Source: Endozoicomonas sp. GU-1 (GTDB taxonomy: Bacteria > Pseudomonadota > Gammaproteobacteria > Pseudomonadales > Endozoicomonadaceae). From it: a DNA stretch of 64,000 nt. Positions 21,091-30,707 of this stretch are shown here, in pieces. The stretch's first letter is position 1. The number at the start of each line of letters is the position of its first letter. Location of the stretch: assembly GCF_027366395.1 (NCBI RefSeq), contig NZ_CP114771.1:3100001-3164000 (forward strand). Direction: 5' to 3'. The notes beneath the pieces were generated by a model, which ran no database searches, was not told where the DNA came from, and worked only from the letters and a program-made list of their open reading frames with translations. The translations under genes and the position numbers were made by a program.

Positions 21091-22788
21091 ATGAGGCAGA
21101 TAGAGACCGACGTTGTCATCATCGGCGGGGGCGCGACCGGAGCGGGGGTTCTTCGCGATTGTGCGCAACGGGGAATGCGTGCAATTCTGGTCGAAAAGGA
21201 TGATATCGCTAACGGTACTACCGGGCGTAACCACGGTCTGCTCCATTCCGGTGCCCGCTACGCAGTGACCGACCCTCACTCTGCCATTGAATGCATCCGT
21301 GAAAACCAGATTCTGAGAAAAGTGGCCAGCCACTGTATCGAAGAGACCGGTGGCCTGTTCATCACCCTGCCTGAGGACGAACTCTCCTTTCAGGACACAT
21401 TCATTACCGCCTGCACATCTGCGGGTATACAGGCCGAGGCATTAACACCGGCAGATGCCCTGCGCATTGAGCCAAATGTGAATCCGAAACTGCTGGGCGC
21501 AGTGCGTGTTCCAGACGGTACCGTAGACCCTTTTCGGTTAACCGCTGCCAATATTCTTGATGCAGAAGAATACGGTGGTCGTCTGCTCAGCTATACCAAA
21601 GTCGTTGGCCTGATCATCAACAATGGCCGGGTACGAGGGGTTCACTGCATCAATGTGAAAACCGGTGAAAAAGTCGATATTTATGCCCAGCAGGTGGTGA
21701 ATGCTGCCGGTATCTGGGGCCAGCAGATTATTGAATACGCAGACCTGGCCATTCGCATGTTCCCGGCTAAAGGGTCGTTATTGATTGTTGATTACCGCAT
21801 TAATGGCATGGTGATTAACCGTTGTCGTAAACCCTCCGATGCCGACATTCTGGTTCCCGGGGACACCATCTCTCTGATTGGTACCACCTCTGAAAAAATC
21901 CCCTACGGTGACATCGAGAACATCCGGGTGACCCCCGACGAGGTTGACGTTCTGTTGGCTGAGGGCGAGAAACTCTGTCCGATCATGGCCAGGACCCGTG
22001 TACTTCGTGCCTATTGCGGTGTTCGCCCGCTGATCTCTCTGGGGGATGATCCATCAGGTCGAAATATCAGCCGGGGAATTGTCTTGCTTGACCACGGTGA
22101 AACCGATGCCCTGCCGGGTCTTATTACCATTACCGGCGGAAAGCTGATGACCTACCGGCTGATGGCGGAAATGGCCACGGATGCGGTGGCCAAAAACCTG
22201 GGTAACAGCAAACCCTGTGTCACAGCTATACGACCACTGCCCGGAGCTAATGGCAAACACAGCGATATTTACGCTCCCCAGGTTTCTATCCCGGTATCAG
22301 GCTCAGCAAAGTACCGCCATGGAGAAAGAGCGGCAAAGTTCCTTGCCAACGACAAAAAGCAGAATGCGGTTATCTGTGAGTGCGAAATGGTCACTCGCGG
22401 TGAAATCGAATACGCCGTCCATAACCTTAATGCCAGAGATCTGGTTGACCTTCGTCGTCGGACCCGCATTGGCATGGGGCCTTGCCAGGGAAAAATGTGT
22501 GCCTGTCGAGCGGCCGGTATTGTCAGCGAAATAACCCACGACGATAACGGCGAACAAGCGCTGAGCAGCGTGGGTGAGTTTATGCAGGAACGCTGGAAGG
22601 GCGTCAGGCCGGTGCTGTGGGGTGATGCGATGCGCGAAGCCGATTTGAGCTACTGGCTGTACAACAATCTTCTGGGCTACAGCCAGCTGGAACCCAATGA
22701 CCCGGCACCGGTAAATTCCCACAGTGTCAACCCTGGCCAAGCTGCTGCGCTCTGCGGGGAAGAGTCAAAGGAAGAGGTAGCCCGATGA
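21091..22788 (+). CDS. glpA: Anaerobic glycerol-3-phosphate dehydrogenase subunit A
   Basis: FAD-containing catalytic subunit of the GlpABC complex, oxidising glycerol-3-phosphate to dihydroxyacetone phosphate with electrons passed to the quinone pool. About 565 residues from the ATG at 21091 (an upstream in-frame ATG at 21016 lies in the operator region and has no homology). Visible: VIIGGGATGAGVLRDCA, GTTGRNHGLLHSGARYAV, VPDGTVDPFRLTAANILDAE, NAAGIWGQ, FPAKGSLLIVD, CRKPSDADILVPGDTISLIGTTS, ITGGKLMTYRLMAEMATDAV and a C-terminal Cys-rich BFD-like [2Fe-2S] region (CECEMVT, MGPCQGKMCACR). First gene of glpABC; the stop overlaps glpB. Confidence 0.96.
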   Translation: MRQIETDVVIIGGGATGAGVLRDCAQRGMRAILVEKDDIANGTTGRNHGLLHSGARYAVTDPHSAIECIRENQILRKVASHCIEETGGLFITLPEDELSFQDTFITACTSAGIQAEALTPADALRIEPNVNPKLLGAVRVPDGTVDPFRLTAANILDAEEYGGRLLSYTKVVGLIINNGRVRGVHCINVKTGEKVDIYAQQVVNAAGIWGQQIIEYADLAIRMFPAKGSLLIVDYRINGMVINRCRKPSDADILVPGDTISLIGTTSEKIPYGDIENIRVTPDEVDVLLAEGEKLCPIMARTRVLRAYCGVRPLISLGDDPSGRNISRGIVLLDHGETDALPGLITITGGKLMTYRLMAEMATDAVAKNLGNSKPCVTAIRPLPGANGKHSDIYAPQVSIPVSGSAKYRHGERAAKFLANDKKQNAVICECEMVTRGEIEYAVHNLNARDLVDLRRRTRIGMGPCQGKMCACRAAGIVSEITHDDNGEQALSSVGEFMQERWKGVRPVLWGDAMREADLSYWLYNNLLGYSQLEPNDPAPVNSHSVNPGQAAALCGEESKEEVAR

Positions 22789-24095
22789 ACTACGACGTTA
22801 TTGTGATTGGCGGAGGCCTTGCGGGTTTAACCGGCGCAATCCGCTGCGCAGACGCAGGCTTGAAAACCGTTGTGATCAGTGCTGGAGAGAGTGCCCTGGC
22901 CTTTGCTTCCGGTGCCATCGACGTGTTCGGAATTGGACAAGATAATTCTTTCGTGGAATATCCATTCGCAGCCATCCGTCAACTGCCTTCCATCCATCCC
23001 TACCAGAAAGTGGGAGCAGCATCTTTACAGCAGGGATTGACATTTTTTACCGAACAAATGGCAGCAGCTGGCATCCAATTGAGCAATTCTGGCCAGCAGA
23101 ATCATGGTCGTCTGACGGCACTGGGAGCCATTCGCCCAGCCTGGTTGAGCCAGGAAGGTGCTGGCAGCCTGCCGTTGCTGGCTCCTGCAGAAGGCATACG
23201 TCGTGTTGCCATCATCAATATTGCCGGCTTTCGTGACTTTCAGCCGGCACTGATGGCCGCAGGTATGAAGCAATATCCCGGATTCTCTGAGGCAGAGTTC
23301 ATCCTGGCGGATATCAAAACGGCAACCCTGAACATTAATACCAGAAATGCCTATGAGCTGCGCTCTCTGGAGTTAGCCCGAACCCTTAAGCGTGACCTGT
23401 TCAGCCAGCCTAATGGTATAAACATATTGTCGTCTGCTTTACAGAAGGCAGCCGGTAATGCTGATCTGGTGGTTATACCCTCCGTCCTCGCTGTAGAAGG
23501 TGGTAATGACCTGATCCGTCAACTTGAAACACTGACCGGCCTGCGTATTTGTGAAGTCGCGACCTTGCCGCCATCACTCCCCGGAATGCGTATGGCCTCT
23601 GCCCTGAAACAGCGATTCCGGCAGTTGGGCGGTATGTTCCTGAAAGGTGACCAGGTGCTTTGTGGCTGCTTTGCAGAAAACCGACTGTGCTCGGTAAAGA
23701 CCAGACTGAACCCCGATATGCCCATATCCGCCAGCCACTTTATTCTGGCCACCGGCAGCTTTTTCAGCCAGGGGCTGGCCAGTGACCGCCATCATCTGTC
23801 CGAGCCGGTCTTTGGCCTTGATGTTGATGCCCCGGACAGTAGAGATCAGTGGTCAGATCATCGTTTTATGGATGGAAAGCCGCATAATTTCAGCCATTTC
23901 GGTATTCACACCAGTGCACAGTTAAACCCGTACCGAAACGGTCAGAAAATCCATAATCTTTACTGCGCAGGTGCGGTGCTCAATGGTTTCAACCCGGTTC
24001 AGGAAGCCAGTTCGGGTGGGGTAGCCATCAGTACCGGCTGGTTTGCTGCCAACAGGATTATTGCCACGATACCTCAGGCGGAAGAAACATGCTGA
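22785..24095 (+). CDS. glpB: Anaerobic glycerol-3-phosphate dehydrogenase subunit B
   Basis: Flavoprotein subunit (FMN in E. coli) of GlpABC. 436 residues. It begins with a dinucleotide fold (DVIVIGGGLAGLTGAIRCADAG) and shows LALASGAIDVFG-like text (here SALAFASGAIDVFG), LGAIRPAWL, ILATGSFFSQGL, EPVFGLDVDA and a closing ASSGGVAISTGWFAA. The ATG overlaps the glpA stop (ATGA), and the end overlaps glpC by 7 bases, so the three subunits are translationally coupled. Confidence 0.95.
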   Translation: MNYDVIVIGGGLAGLTGAIRCADAGLKTVVISAGESALAFASGAIDVFGIGQDNSFVEYPFAAIRQLPSIHPYQKVGAASLQQGLTFFTEQMAAAGIQLSNSGQQNHGRLTALGAIRPAWLSQEGAGSLPLLAPAEGIRRVAIINIAGFRDFQPALMAAGMKQYPGFSEAEFILADIKTATLNINTRNAYELRSLELARTLKRDLFSQPNGINILSSALQKAAGNADLVVIPSVLAVEGGNDLIRQLETLTGLRICEVATLPPSLPGMRMASALKQRFRQLGGMFLKGDQVLCGCFAENRLCSVKTRLNPDMPISASHFILATGSFFSQGLASDRHHLSEPVFGLDVDAPDSRDQWSDHRFMDGKPHNFSHFGIHTSAQLNPYRNGQKIHNLYCAGAVLNGFNPVQEASSGGVAISTGWFAANRIIATIPQAEETC

Positions 24096-25285
24096 ACACC
24101 ATGGATACCAGCTTTGACAGCTGCATTAAATGCACCGTCTGCACCACCCGCTGCCCGGTCGCTGAAGTCAACCCGGACTACCCGGGTCCCAAACAGGCCG
24201 GCCCCGACGGGGAACGTTTACGCATCAAGAACCCGGCGCTGTATGATGAAGCATTGCAACACTGCACCAACTGCAAACGCTGTGAAGTTGCCTGCCCGTC
24301 GGGTGTTCATGTAGGTACGGTTATTCAACTGGCCAAAGCCCGACATGGCGGTTTCAAAAAAGGCCCCAGGGAATTTATTCTCAGCCACACCGATATGATG
24401 GGGTCACTTTCTACCCCTGCGGCACCTGTCGTCAACATCGCCACGCAGCTGAAACCCGTTAAAAAGCTGCTGGATAAAGTGTTGGGCATTGATCAACGAC
24501 AGACACTGCCAAAATATACCCATCAAACATTTCGTCGCTGGTTTCAACAGCAGAAGGCGCAGCAGAACCGCTTCAATCGTAAAATCAGTTTCTTCCACGG
24601 TTGTTTCACTAACTACAATGACCCCACCGTGGGCAAACATCTGGTAGCAGTCCTGAATGCCATGAATATCGGTGTCACGCTGTTAAAGAAAGAAAAATGC
24701 TGTGGTGTCCCGCTGATAGCCAATGGCTTCTTCGATAAGGCCCGTAAAAATGCCGAACTGAATATGGGGCAGTTTGCCGACTCATTAGCGGACAGTGAAT
24801 GTGTACTGGCAACAGAACCCAGCTGTGCCATGACACTTCGGGACGAATACCCGGAAGTGCTTCATGTGGATAACCACGCCCTCAGAGAACGTATTCTGTT
24901 TGCCTCTGCGTTTATTACCAGGGAATTTGCCAAAGGCAATACGCCGGATATGAAGCCCGTTAACCTGAGGGTTGCCTATCACAGCCCCTGTCACCTGATC
25001 AAACAGGGTGGCGTGATTCACACCATGGAATTGTTAAACAGTATTCCCGGGCTGGCGGTGATCATGCTGGACCAGAAGTGCTGCGGAATGTCGGGTACCT
25101 ACGGTTTTAAAAAAGAGAACTATCAAACCTCTCAGAACATTGGCCAGGGTGTCTTTGATCAGATCGAAGCGCTTAATGTGGATTATGTGGTCACCGACTG
25201 CGAGTCCTGTAAGATGCAGATAGAAATGAACACCGCTCATAAAGTGATGCACCCGTTGACCCTCATGGCACAGTCATTAGCCTGA
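24089..25285 (+). CDS. glpC: Anaerobic glycerol-3-phosphate dehydrogenase subunit C
   Basis: Membrane-anchoring iron-sulfur subunit of GlpABC. 398 residues. Two ferredoxin-type [4Fe-4S] motifs near the N-terminus (CIKCTVCTTRCPV and CTNCKRCEVACPS) and two CCG domains (KCCGVPL and QKCCGMSGTYG), as in heterodisulfide-reductase subunit B-like proteins. The end, CESCKMQIEMNT, is also family-like. Last intact gene of the operon; a glpR remnant begins 13 bases after the stop. Confidence 0.96.
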   Translation: MLNTMDTSFDSCIKCTVCTTRCPVAEVNPDYPGPKQAGPDGERLRIKNPALYDEALQHCTNCKRCEVACPSGVHVGTVIQLAKARHGGFKKGPREFILSHTDMMGSLSTPAAPVVNIATQLKPVKKLLDKVLGIDQRQTLPKYTHQTFRRWFQQQKAQQNRFNRKISFFHGCFTNYNDPTVGKHLVAVLNAMNIGVTLLKKEKCCGVPLIANGFFDKARKNAELNMGQFADSLADSECVLATEPSCAMTLRDEYPEVLHVDNHALRERILFASAFITREFAKGNTPDMKPVNLRVAYHSPCHLIKQGGVIHTMELLNSIPGLAVIMLDQKCCGMSGTYGFKKENYQTSQNIGQGVFDQIEALNVDYVVTDCESCKMQIEMNTAHKVMHPLTLMAQSLA

Positions 25286-25298
25286 GAATTCAATACTT

Positions 25299-25433
25299 AT
25301 GGACGTTCAGAAAACGACAAAGCTTGTGCATAAACAGCAACAGATCCCACAGAGCCGACGCCATGAAATGATCATCACCCTGCTCAGGCAGGAAGGCTTT
25401 GTGACTACTGAAGCTCTGGTGCAACATTTTAAC
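25299..25433 (+). pseudogene. glpR: glpR 5' fragment (DeoR-family repressor)
   Basis: Encodes the first 45 codons of a GlpR-like repressor: a basic leader then RRHEMIITLLRQEGFVTTEALVQHF, the first helices of the DeoR helix-turn-helix. The frame stops making sense at 25434, where the mobile element begins. Joining 25433 to 26615 restores HFN-VTPQTIRRDL exactly in frame, which fixes the insertion point. Confidence 0.9.
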
Positions 25434-26614
25434 CTGACACTCCCCGCCCTATCGGGCGAGGGTTCTTAGATCGCTCCAAGAACCTTCCTGCTTCAACACG
25501 CCTTCCCTAGATAGCGGTTTTTAAGCCGCTATCCCCGTTCCAGTCGCTCCACAGGCTAACCCCGCCAGTCCGGCGGTTCTTATATTCTTTGCTGCGTTTA
25601 TGTCCCTGTCGTGATGGGTATTGCACTCAGGGCAATCCCATTCACGAATAGACAACGGCAGACTTTCATAGACAAACCCACAGCAGGAGCACCGCTTGGA
25701 ACTGGGAAAGAAACGGTCTATCTCAACCACAGTACGATCAGCCCATTCAGACTTGTACTTCAGTTGTCGGACAAACTCTCCCCAGTTGGCATCTGCGATA
25801 TGTTTTGCCAGCTTTGGATTTTTGATCATGCCCTTCACATCCAACGATTCAACGCACACAACTTGGTTTTCGTTAATGAGTGTACGGGATGCCTTGTGGG
25901 TAGCATCCATCCGGCAGTCGGCTATTTTGGCATGGACACGGGCAACCTTGAGCCTTGCTTTGGCTCGATTGTTACTGCCTTTCTGCTTTTTAGCCAGTTG
26001 ACGCTGAAGGTAGGCGAGCCTTTGCTCATAGCGTCGGGTGTGACGGGGATTGCCGGATTTTTTACCGTCCGATGTGATGAACAGATCGGTTAAACCTAAA
26101 TCAATACCTACTGTCTTGTTGCTGATAGACATTGGTTTAGCTTCAAACTCGCAAAGCATGGAAACAAAGTACCGGCCCGCCCGATCTTTGCTGATGGTGA
26201 TGCTGGAAGGCTCAGAACAAAGTTCTCGGCTCCAGCGGATATTCAGCGGTTCTTTGCTTTTGGCGATAAACAGTTGGCCTTTTTTCATGCTGAAAGCGGC
26301 CTTTGTCAGCCGTATACTTTGCCTCGAATGTCTCTTTTTGAATTTGGGGTATTTCGCCCTACCAGCCCAAAAGTGCGAAAACGGAGGGTGTTGTTATAAA
26401 CAAAACGGCCACAACCAAACGACTGAGCAAGGAGTGCTTCCTGTTCAGGTGTTGGGTAGAATCTTTCTTTAAAGGCACGTTTTGTTTTCATGTCGCAAAT
26501 ATTACAGAAATACCAAACACCTGTAAATACATAAGACTTCCGGTTCTGCAAGCCCTCTACGGGCTTGTTGCTTATATCACCGCCCGCATTGGGCGATGCT
26601 TTACGCAGGTTTTG
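25434..26614 (-). mobile_element. IS605-family (tnpB-only) insertion in glpR
   Basis: 1,181 bp, oriented on the minus strand. Removing it rebuilds the glpR reading frame without target duplication, as expected for Y1-transposed elements. In element orientation the left flank is TTAC and the right flank GTTAAAATG, matching the TTAC target known for IS608-type elements. Subterminal hairpins: CGCCC-TATC-GGGCG (25445-25458) at the right end; AAGCCC/GGGCTT and CGCCC/GGGCG (about 26550-26595) at the left end. No tnpA is present, and the one gene (tnpB) is broken, so it is non-autonomous. Confidence 0.85.
25521..26491 (-). pseudogene. tnpB: TnpB RNA-guided nuclease, decayed
   Basis: Starts at the ATG at 26491 (MKTKRAFKERFYPTPEQEALLAQSFGCGR-type N-terminus). 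After NNTLRFRT about 70-80 residues are missing and the frame shifts; the text resumes in another frame as FWAGRAKYPKFKKR leading into a 255-residue open frame. That frame keeps the RuvC-like catalytic residues (GIDLGLTDLF, VVCVESLDVKGM, HHDRDINAA) and the CSCCG...CPEC zinc finger. TnpB normally works with an omega RNA from the element's right end. With the N-terminal wedge/REC region deleted, activity is unlikely. Confidence 0.9.
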
Positions 26615-26887
26615 GTAACGCCCCAGACCATTCGCCGGGATCTTAATGAGCTTGACCATCAGGGCAAGATTTCCCGCCATCATGGCGGGGCCGGTCTGCC
26701 CAACAGCAGTATTGAAAACACCCGGTACGGTCAACGGAAACATCACCTGAGTGCGGAAAAAGATCGAATTGCCATGATTCGGCTGGGCCATGTTGCCGAC
26801 ATTGATACACTATTCACTGACGCACAACCTCCGATCCCCCTGATGGAGCAGCTCAAGCTTGGACAGACAACGGTGGTTGTCTGTTAA
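26615..26887 (+). pseudogene. glpR: glpR 3' fragment with internal deletion
   Basis: Continues the repressor: VTPQTIRRDLNELDHQGKIS (recognition helix and DeoR signature), RHHGGAGLP, then SAEKDRIA joined directly to MIRLGHVADIDTLFTDAQPP, which belongs to the C-terminal end of GlpR. Roughly 140 residues of the sugar-phosphate-binding domain are missing in frame, a lesion separate from the insertion. The 3' end overlaps the convergent tetR-type gene by 35 bp. Confidence 0.88.
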
Positions 26888-27518
26888 TAAGTTGCCTTGG
26901 GATATACTCCCCCAAATAAGCCAGCGCAGCATTGACCCCCTCACGGGCCATAACATCGGTAATATTGCCATGCTCCTGATGGGATATTGAATAAACCTTG
27001 TCCGCTATTTGCAGCGCAATGGCAAAAATATTGAACCCGGCTGGCAGGGGTGGCAGCTGGTAATGCGCTTCGTAACATTTCCGGATTCGACCACCCAGCA
27101 CATCGTCATGCTGGTAGTCAGCATGCAGCAGGGAGCCGGGCGTGTACTGCCCAAGAATCAGGTCCCGAACGTATTTGTGCTGTCGGTAGTAGCTCACATA
27201 CCTGACCTGGAGTTGTCGCATGATATCTGTCCAGTGATGAATTGCACTCTCATCAAGGGGCTGATCCAGAATCGCTTCAAAATCGCTAAAAATGTCTTCC
27301 AGTAATGCTTCCAGTATTGCGTCTACCTTGGGGAAAAAGTGATAGACAGAGGAGGGAGGCATTCCGGCTTTTTCTGCTACCTGGTACAGTGAAAGTTCAT
27401 TAATGGCGAGCTCTTCCAACAGTTCCCTGGCAACCGTAAGAATGGTACTTCTCCGCTCAAGACTTCTGGCCTGAGTCTTGCGGGATACTTTGCGCTGTTT
27501 GCTTACGACGTCTGTCAT
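26853..27518 (-). CDS. TetR-family transcriptional regulator
   Basis: 221 residues. The N-terminal basic tail and helix-turn-helix (ILTVARELLEELAINELSLYQVAEKAGMPPSSVYHFFPKVDAILEAL, about residues 25-75) are typical TetR; the C-terminal helical ligand-binding domain is generic. No obvious target gene is adjacent; the nearest divergent gene is the 27688 protein, so auto- or neighbour regulation is possible. It converges on and overlaps the glpR remnant, which may have helped the deletion of glpR go unnoticed by selection on this gene. Confidence 0.88.
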   Translation of the reverse strand: MTDVVSKQRKVSRKTQARSLERRSTILTVARELLEELAINELSLYQVAEKAGMPPSSVYHFFPKVDAILEALLEDIFSDFEAILDQPLDESAIHHWTDIMRQLQVRYVSYYRQHKYVRDLILGQYTPGSLLHADYQHDDVLGGRIRKCYEAHYQLPPLPAGFNIFAIALQIADKVYSISHQEHGNITDVMAREGVNAALAYLGEYIPRQLINRQPPLSVQA

Positions 27519-27687
27519 AGGAGTTCATGCATGAGGAGCTGGTATCGAAGTATTGTCATCCTCTTGCACCAAAGTCGCAAGAATATGCATCTCCTGAATT
27601 AGGGAACTTACTTCTGACCCGTCTGTCGAAAGCCCATCTCTTTTTAATCATGCTAACAACTGTGGTGTTCCTTAATCAGGAGTTTTC

Positions 27688-29064
27688 ATGGCTAATCCCT
27701 TTCCATCACTACCACACGCCCTGCCCCCTGCTGTCGGCAGCTCTTCCGAAGCACTGCTTTCGGCAGATCAGAATACCTCCTGCCCTCCAACGGCTAAAGC
27801 GTCAACCTTCGATTCCCGGAGCACCGCTATTGCCTTGCCTGAGCGCTATCAACTCCAGATACTGGGGTATTCTGAGCAGGATATTTCAGGCGTAGTAAAG
27901 GAGCTGCATGACCGGGCGATCACACCGCGGATGGATCAAATTCTTGAGATGCTTGCCAAAAAACGTGTGGACATCACCACCACATTTGCTGCCATTACTC
28001 AGGCGATCAGCGACACTCCCGGCATCAAGGCTAAAGTCTCTATGGCCAGAGAGGTCATGGAGTTCGCCAATTCAATAGAAGAGGGAGCATTGAGCGAAAT
28101 TCAAAAACACTACACATCGGCGTGGCCAGACAAGCAAAAAGTGGCCGAAATAGTCAGCCATTGGCCAGAGTCCCTGAAGGAGTCGGCAACCTATATCCGC
28201 TATTACTGGCCGGTTTTGACGGTTGGCATGAATACCAGAGAGTTGTTGTTTAATTTCAATGCTGCTAACAGCGACATTGTTTGCTCGTATCATGTTGATG
28301 ACCCGGATGTTAATTGTCGCATTCGCGATGATATTCCTTTTAGTATTGAAGTTACTGATCTAAAAGATATGAAGAAATTTTCTCAAGAGGAATTTCAGGA
28401 GTTCTTTGGCGAGTATGCACAGCAAATCCAGGATCTGGTTAAAAATTATCCTGCCAATGCCAAGTCAATCAAGAATGGCATGTATCTGGATTTTCTGGTC
28501 TTCTTCCGTCTGGTCAGCGATATCTGGCTTGACGCATTATCTGCTGGTAATACCAGGGCCATGGACAGGGTCAGTCATTTGATGGTGTCGTCTACCCATT
28601 GGCTACACAGCACAACTGATTACCATTACCTGGAACGCTACCGTGACTCACTGCACAACCAATTAATGAACGCTCACTCACTGAACCATGAAGATTTGTC
28701 AGCTTTAGCATTTCAGCTGCTGACGCGTCCCCGGATATGGCAGGAAAACTATAAAGACATTTTCCGGCAGTTGCTCAGCCATATTTTTTCGAGCCAGGAA
28801 AGCAAGCTGATGAAGCACTTTGACAATTGGGGAGCAGATCCTGATTCGCGACTGAACGTCAGTCGTTGGGCAGAGTCAGAATTGATTCCGAATACCGCCA
28901 GGACCCTGCACTTTCTGAAAGATATTGCGCAGTATATCGATGAGCGTAAGGATAGGTCTTCAACATGGATGACCTCTTCTTTGGAGAGCATCAAGAATGG
29001 CAATTACTTTCGAGAAGGGTACCGGGCAGCTGCAGCCACCCATCCTGGCAAAGGATCTGAGTAA
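27688..29064 (+). CDS. Unknown helical protein, tandem paralogue 1 (frameshift near C-terminus)
   Basis: 458 residues in the open frame; not recognised. CAGGAG lies 6 bases before the ATG. Residues ~1-55 are Pro/Ser-rich; the rest looks helical, with conserved blocks shared with the next gene: SDTPGIKAKVSMAREV, WPESLKESATYIRYYWPVLTVGM, FSQEEFQEFFGE, FFRLVSDIWLDAL, GNTRAMDRVSHLMVS and FRQLLSHIFSS. After NYFREG the frame is wrong: removing one G near 29018 gives GTGQL...REVLADFFRGKAS ending at 29137, matching paralogue 2. So the last ~18 residues are out of frame. No signal peptide. A secreted effector is a guess. Confidence 0.65.
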   Translation: MANPFPSLPHALPPAVGSSSEALLSADQNTSCPPTAKASTFDSRSTAIALPERYQLQILGYSEQDISGVVKELHDRAITPRMDQILEMLAKKRVDITTTFAAITQAISDTPGIKAKVSMAREVMEFANSIEEGALSEIQKHYTSAWPDKQKVAEIVSHWPESLKESATYIRYYWPVLTVGMNTRELLFNFNAANSDIVCSYHVDDPDVNCRIRDDIPFSIEVTDLKDMKKFSQEEFQEFFGEYAQQIQDLVKNYPANAKSIKNGMYLDFLVFFRLVSDIWLDALSAGNTRAMDRVSHLMVSSTHWLHSTTDYHYLERYRDSLHNQLMNAHSLNHEDLSALAFQLLTRPRIWQENYKDIFRQLLSHIFSSQESKLMKHFDNWGADPDSRLNVSRWAESELIPNTARTLHFLKDIAQYIDERKDRSSTWMTSSLESIKNGNYFREGYRAAAATHPGKGSE

Positions 29065-29283
29065 TTCATTTCCCCTGGAGGAAACACGGGAGGTGCTCGC
29101 TGATTTTTTCAGAGGCAAGGCCTCACAGAAACCCTGAGAAGCATGAGAGTTTAGCCGAAGTGATACATCTATGGAGAGATTTGCTATGCATTCCTTCGGG
29201 GAGCAGAGGAAATGAGTCCAAAAGCCCATTATTCATTTGATCAAGTAGACAACTGTTGTTTTTACGCTTATCAGGAGTTTTCA

Positions 29284-30697
29284 TGGCTAATCCTTTCCCA
29301 TCAATACCATCCGACTCTCACCCTGTTGTCGGAGGTGCGCTCGATCCTGTACTGCTTTCGGCAGATCAGGTGGCTTGCTGCCTGCCATCGGCAACCTTCG
29401 ATTCCAGAAGCACAGCTATTGACTTACCGGAGCCCGAGGACCTGCAGATGCGGGAGTTTTCCGAGCTGGATATTTCAGACACAGAACGGGATCTTTCAGA
29501 CGCAGAAAGGAGCTTCATGAACGGGCAATCACACATCTGAAGGACCATATTCTCCAAGTGATCTCCGACACTCCCAGCTTCAAGGCGAAAGCCTCCATGG
29601 CCAGAGAGGTCGTGACGCTCGCCCAGTCAATACATGAATGTGTGAAAAGTGAAATAAACCTGCATCTCTCCTCGGTCTGGCCAGACCTGCAAGCAGTGTC
29701 CCGGATTGTCAGCCAGTGGCCAGAGTCCCTGAAGGAGTCGGCTGCCTATGTCCGCTATGGCTGGCCGGTTTTGACGGTTGGCATGTATTCCAGACAGTTC
29801 TTGTGTGACTTCAAGTCTGTTACTAATTTCTGTCGTTTATATCGTTCTGATTACCCCCGTGCCCATCCGCGCATTCACCCTGATTTTCCCAGTATTTTTG
29901 AACATTTTGATCCAAAGGACTATGAGGATCTTTCTCAAGAGGAATTTCAACACTATTTCGGTGAGTTTCCCCGGGAGATTCAGAACCTGATCAAAAATCC
30001 GCCTCCCGATTTTCTGCTACTCAAGCCAGGCGTATATCTGGATTATCCGGTCTTCTTCCGTCTGGCCAGGGATATATGGCTTGACGCATTACCGACTGGT
30101 AATACCGGAATCATGGACAGGGTCAGTCACTTGATGGTGTCGTTTGCCAGGCAGCAACACAGCCTCTTCGCGTATCGCCTGGATCCCTACTGGGATTCCC
30201 TGGACGACCGGCTAAGGAACATTCATTCACTGAACTATGATGATCTGTCAGTTATAGCGTTTGAGCTGGCAACGCATCCCCGGAAATGGCAGGAAAAATA
30301 TCAAGTTATTTTCCGTCAGTTACTCAGCCATGGTTTTTCGAGTGAGGAAAGCCAACTGATGAACCGCTTTGACCAGTGGGGGGCGGATACCGATTCGCAA
30401 CTGAAATTCAGTCACTGGGCAGAGTCAGCGTTGATTCCGCGTATCGTCATGACCCTGCACTTTCTGAGAGATATTGTGCAGTATATCGATGAGCATAAGA
30501 GTCAACATGTCAGCAACAAACCTCGTTTATCGATGGATATCGAAAGAGGAGATTACTTCGATAAAGATACCGGGCAGCTGCTGTCACCCATCATTGCAGC
30601 GGATTTGAGGAATACATCTCCCCTGGTGGAAACACGAGAGGTGCTCGCTGATTTTTTCCGTGGTAAAGCATCACAGGCTGGATCAGAAAAGCGCTAA
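29284..30697 (+). pseudogene. Unknown helical protein, tandem paralogue 2 (frameshift near N-terminus)
   Basis: Same start context as paralogue 1 (CAGGAG-ttttc-ATG). Frame A (29284-~29508) encodes MANPFPSIP...LDISDTERDLSDAER; the body continues in another frame from ELHERAIT (about 29511) through a long open frame to 30697, ending ETREVLADFFRGKASQAGSEKR. The switch is a one-base change at GAAAGGAGC. Relative to paralogue 1 about 17 residues are missing before ISDTP. An internal start at 29558 could give a 379-residue N-truncated product. Function unknown; the pair arose by tandem duplication. Confidence 0.65.
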
Positions 30698-30707
30698 CCC
30701 GGATATT

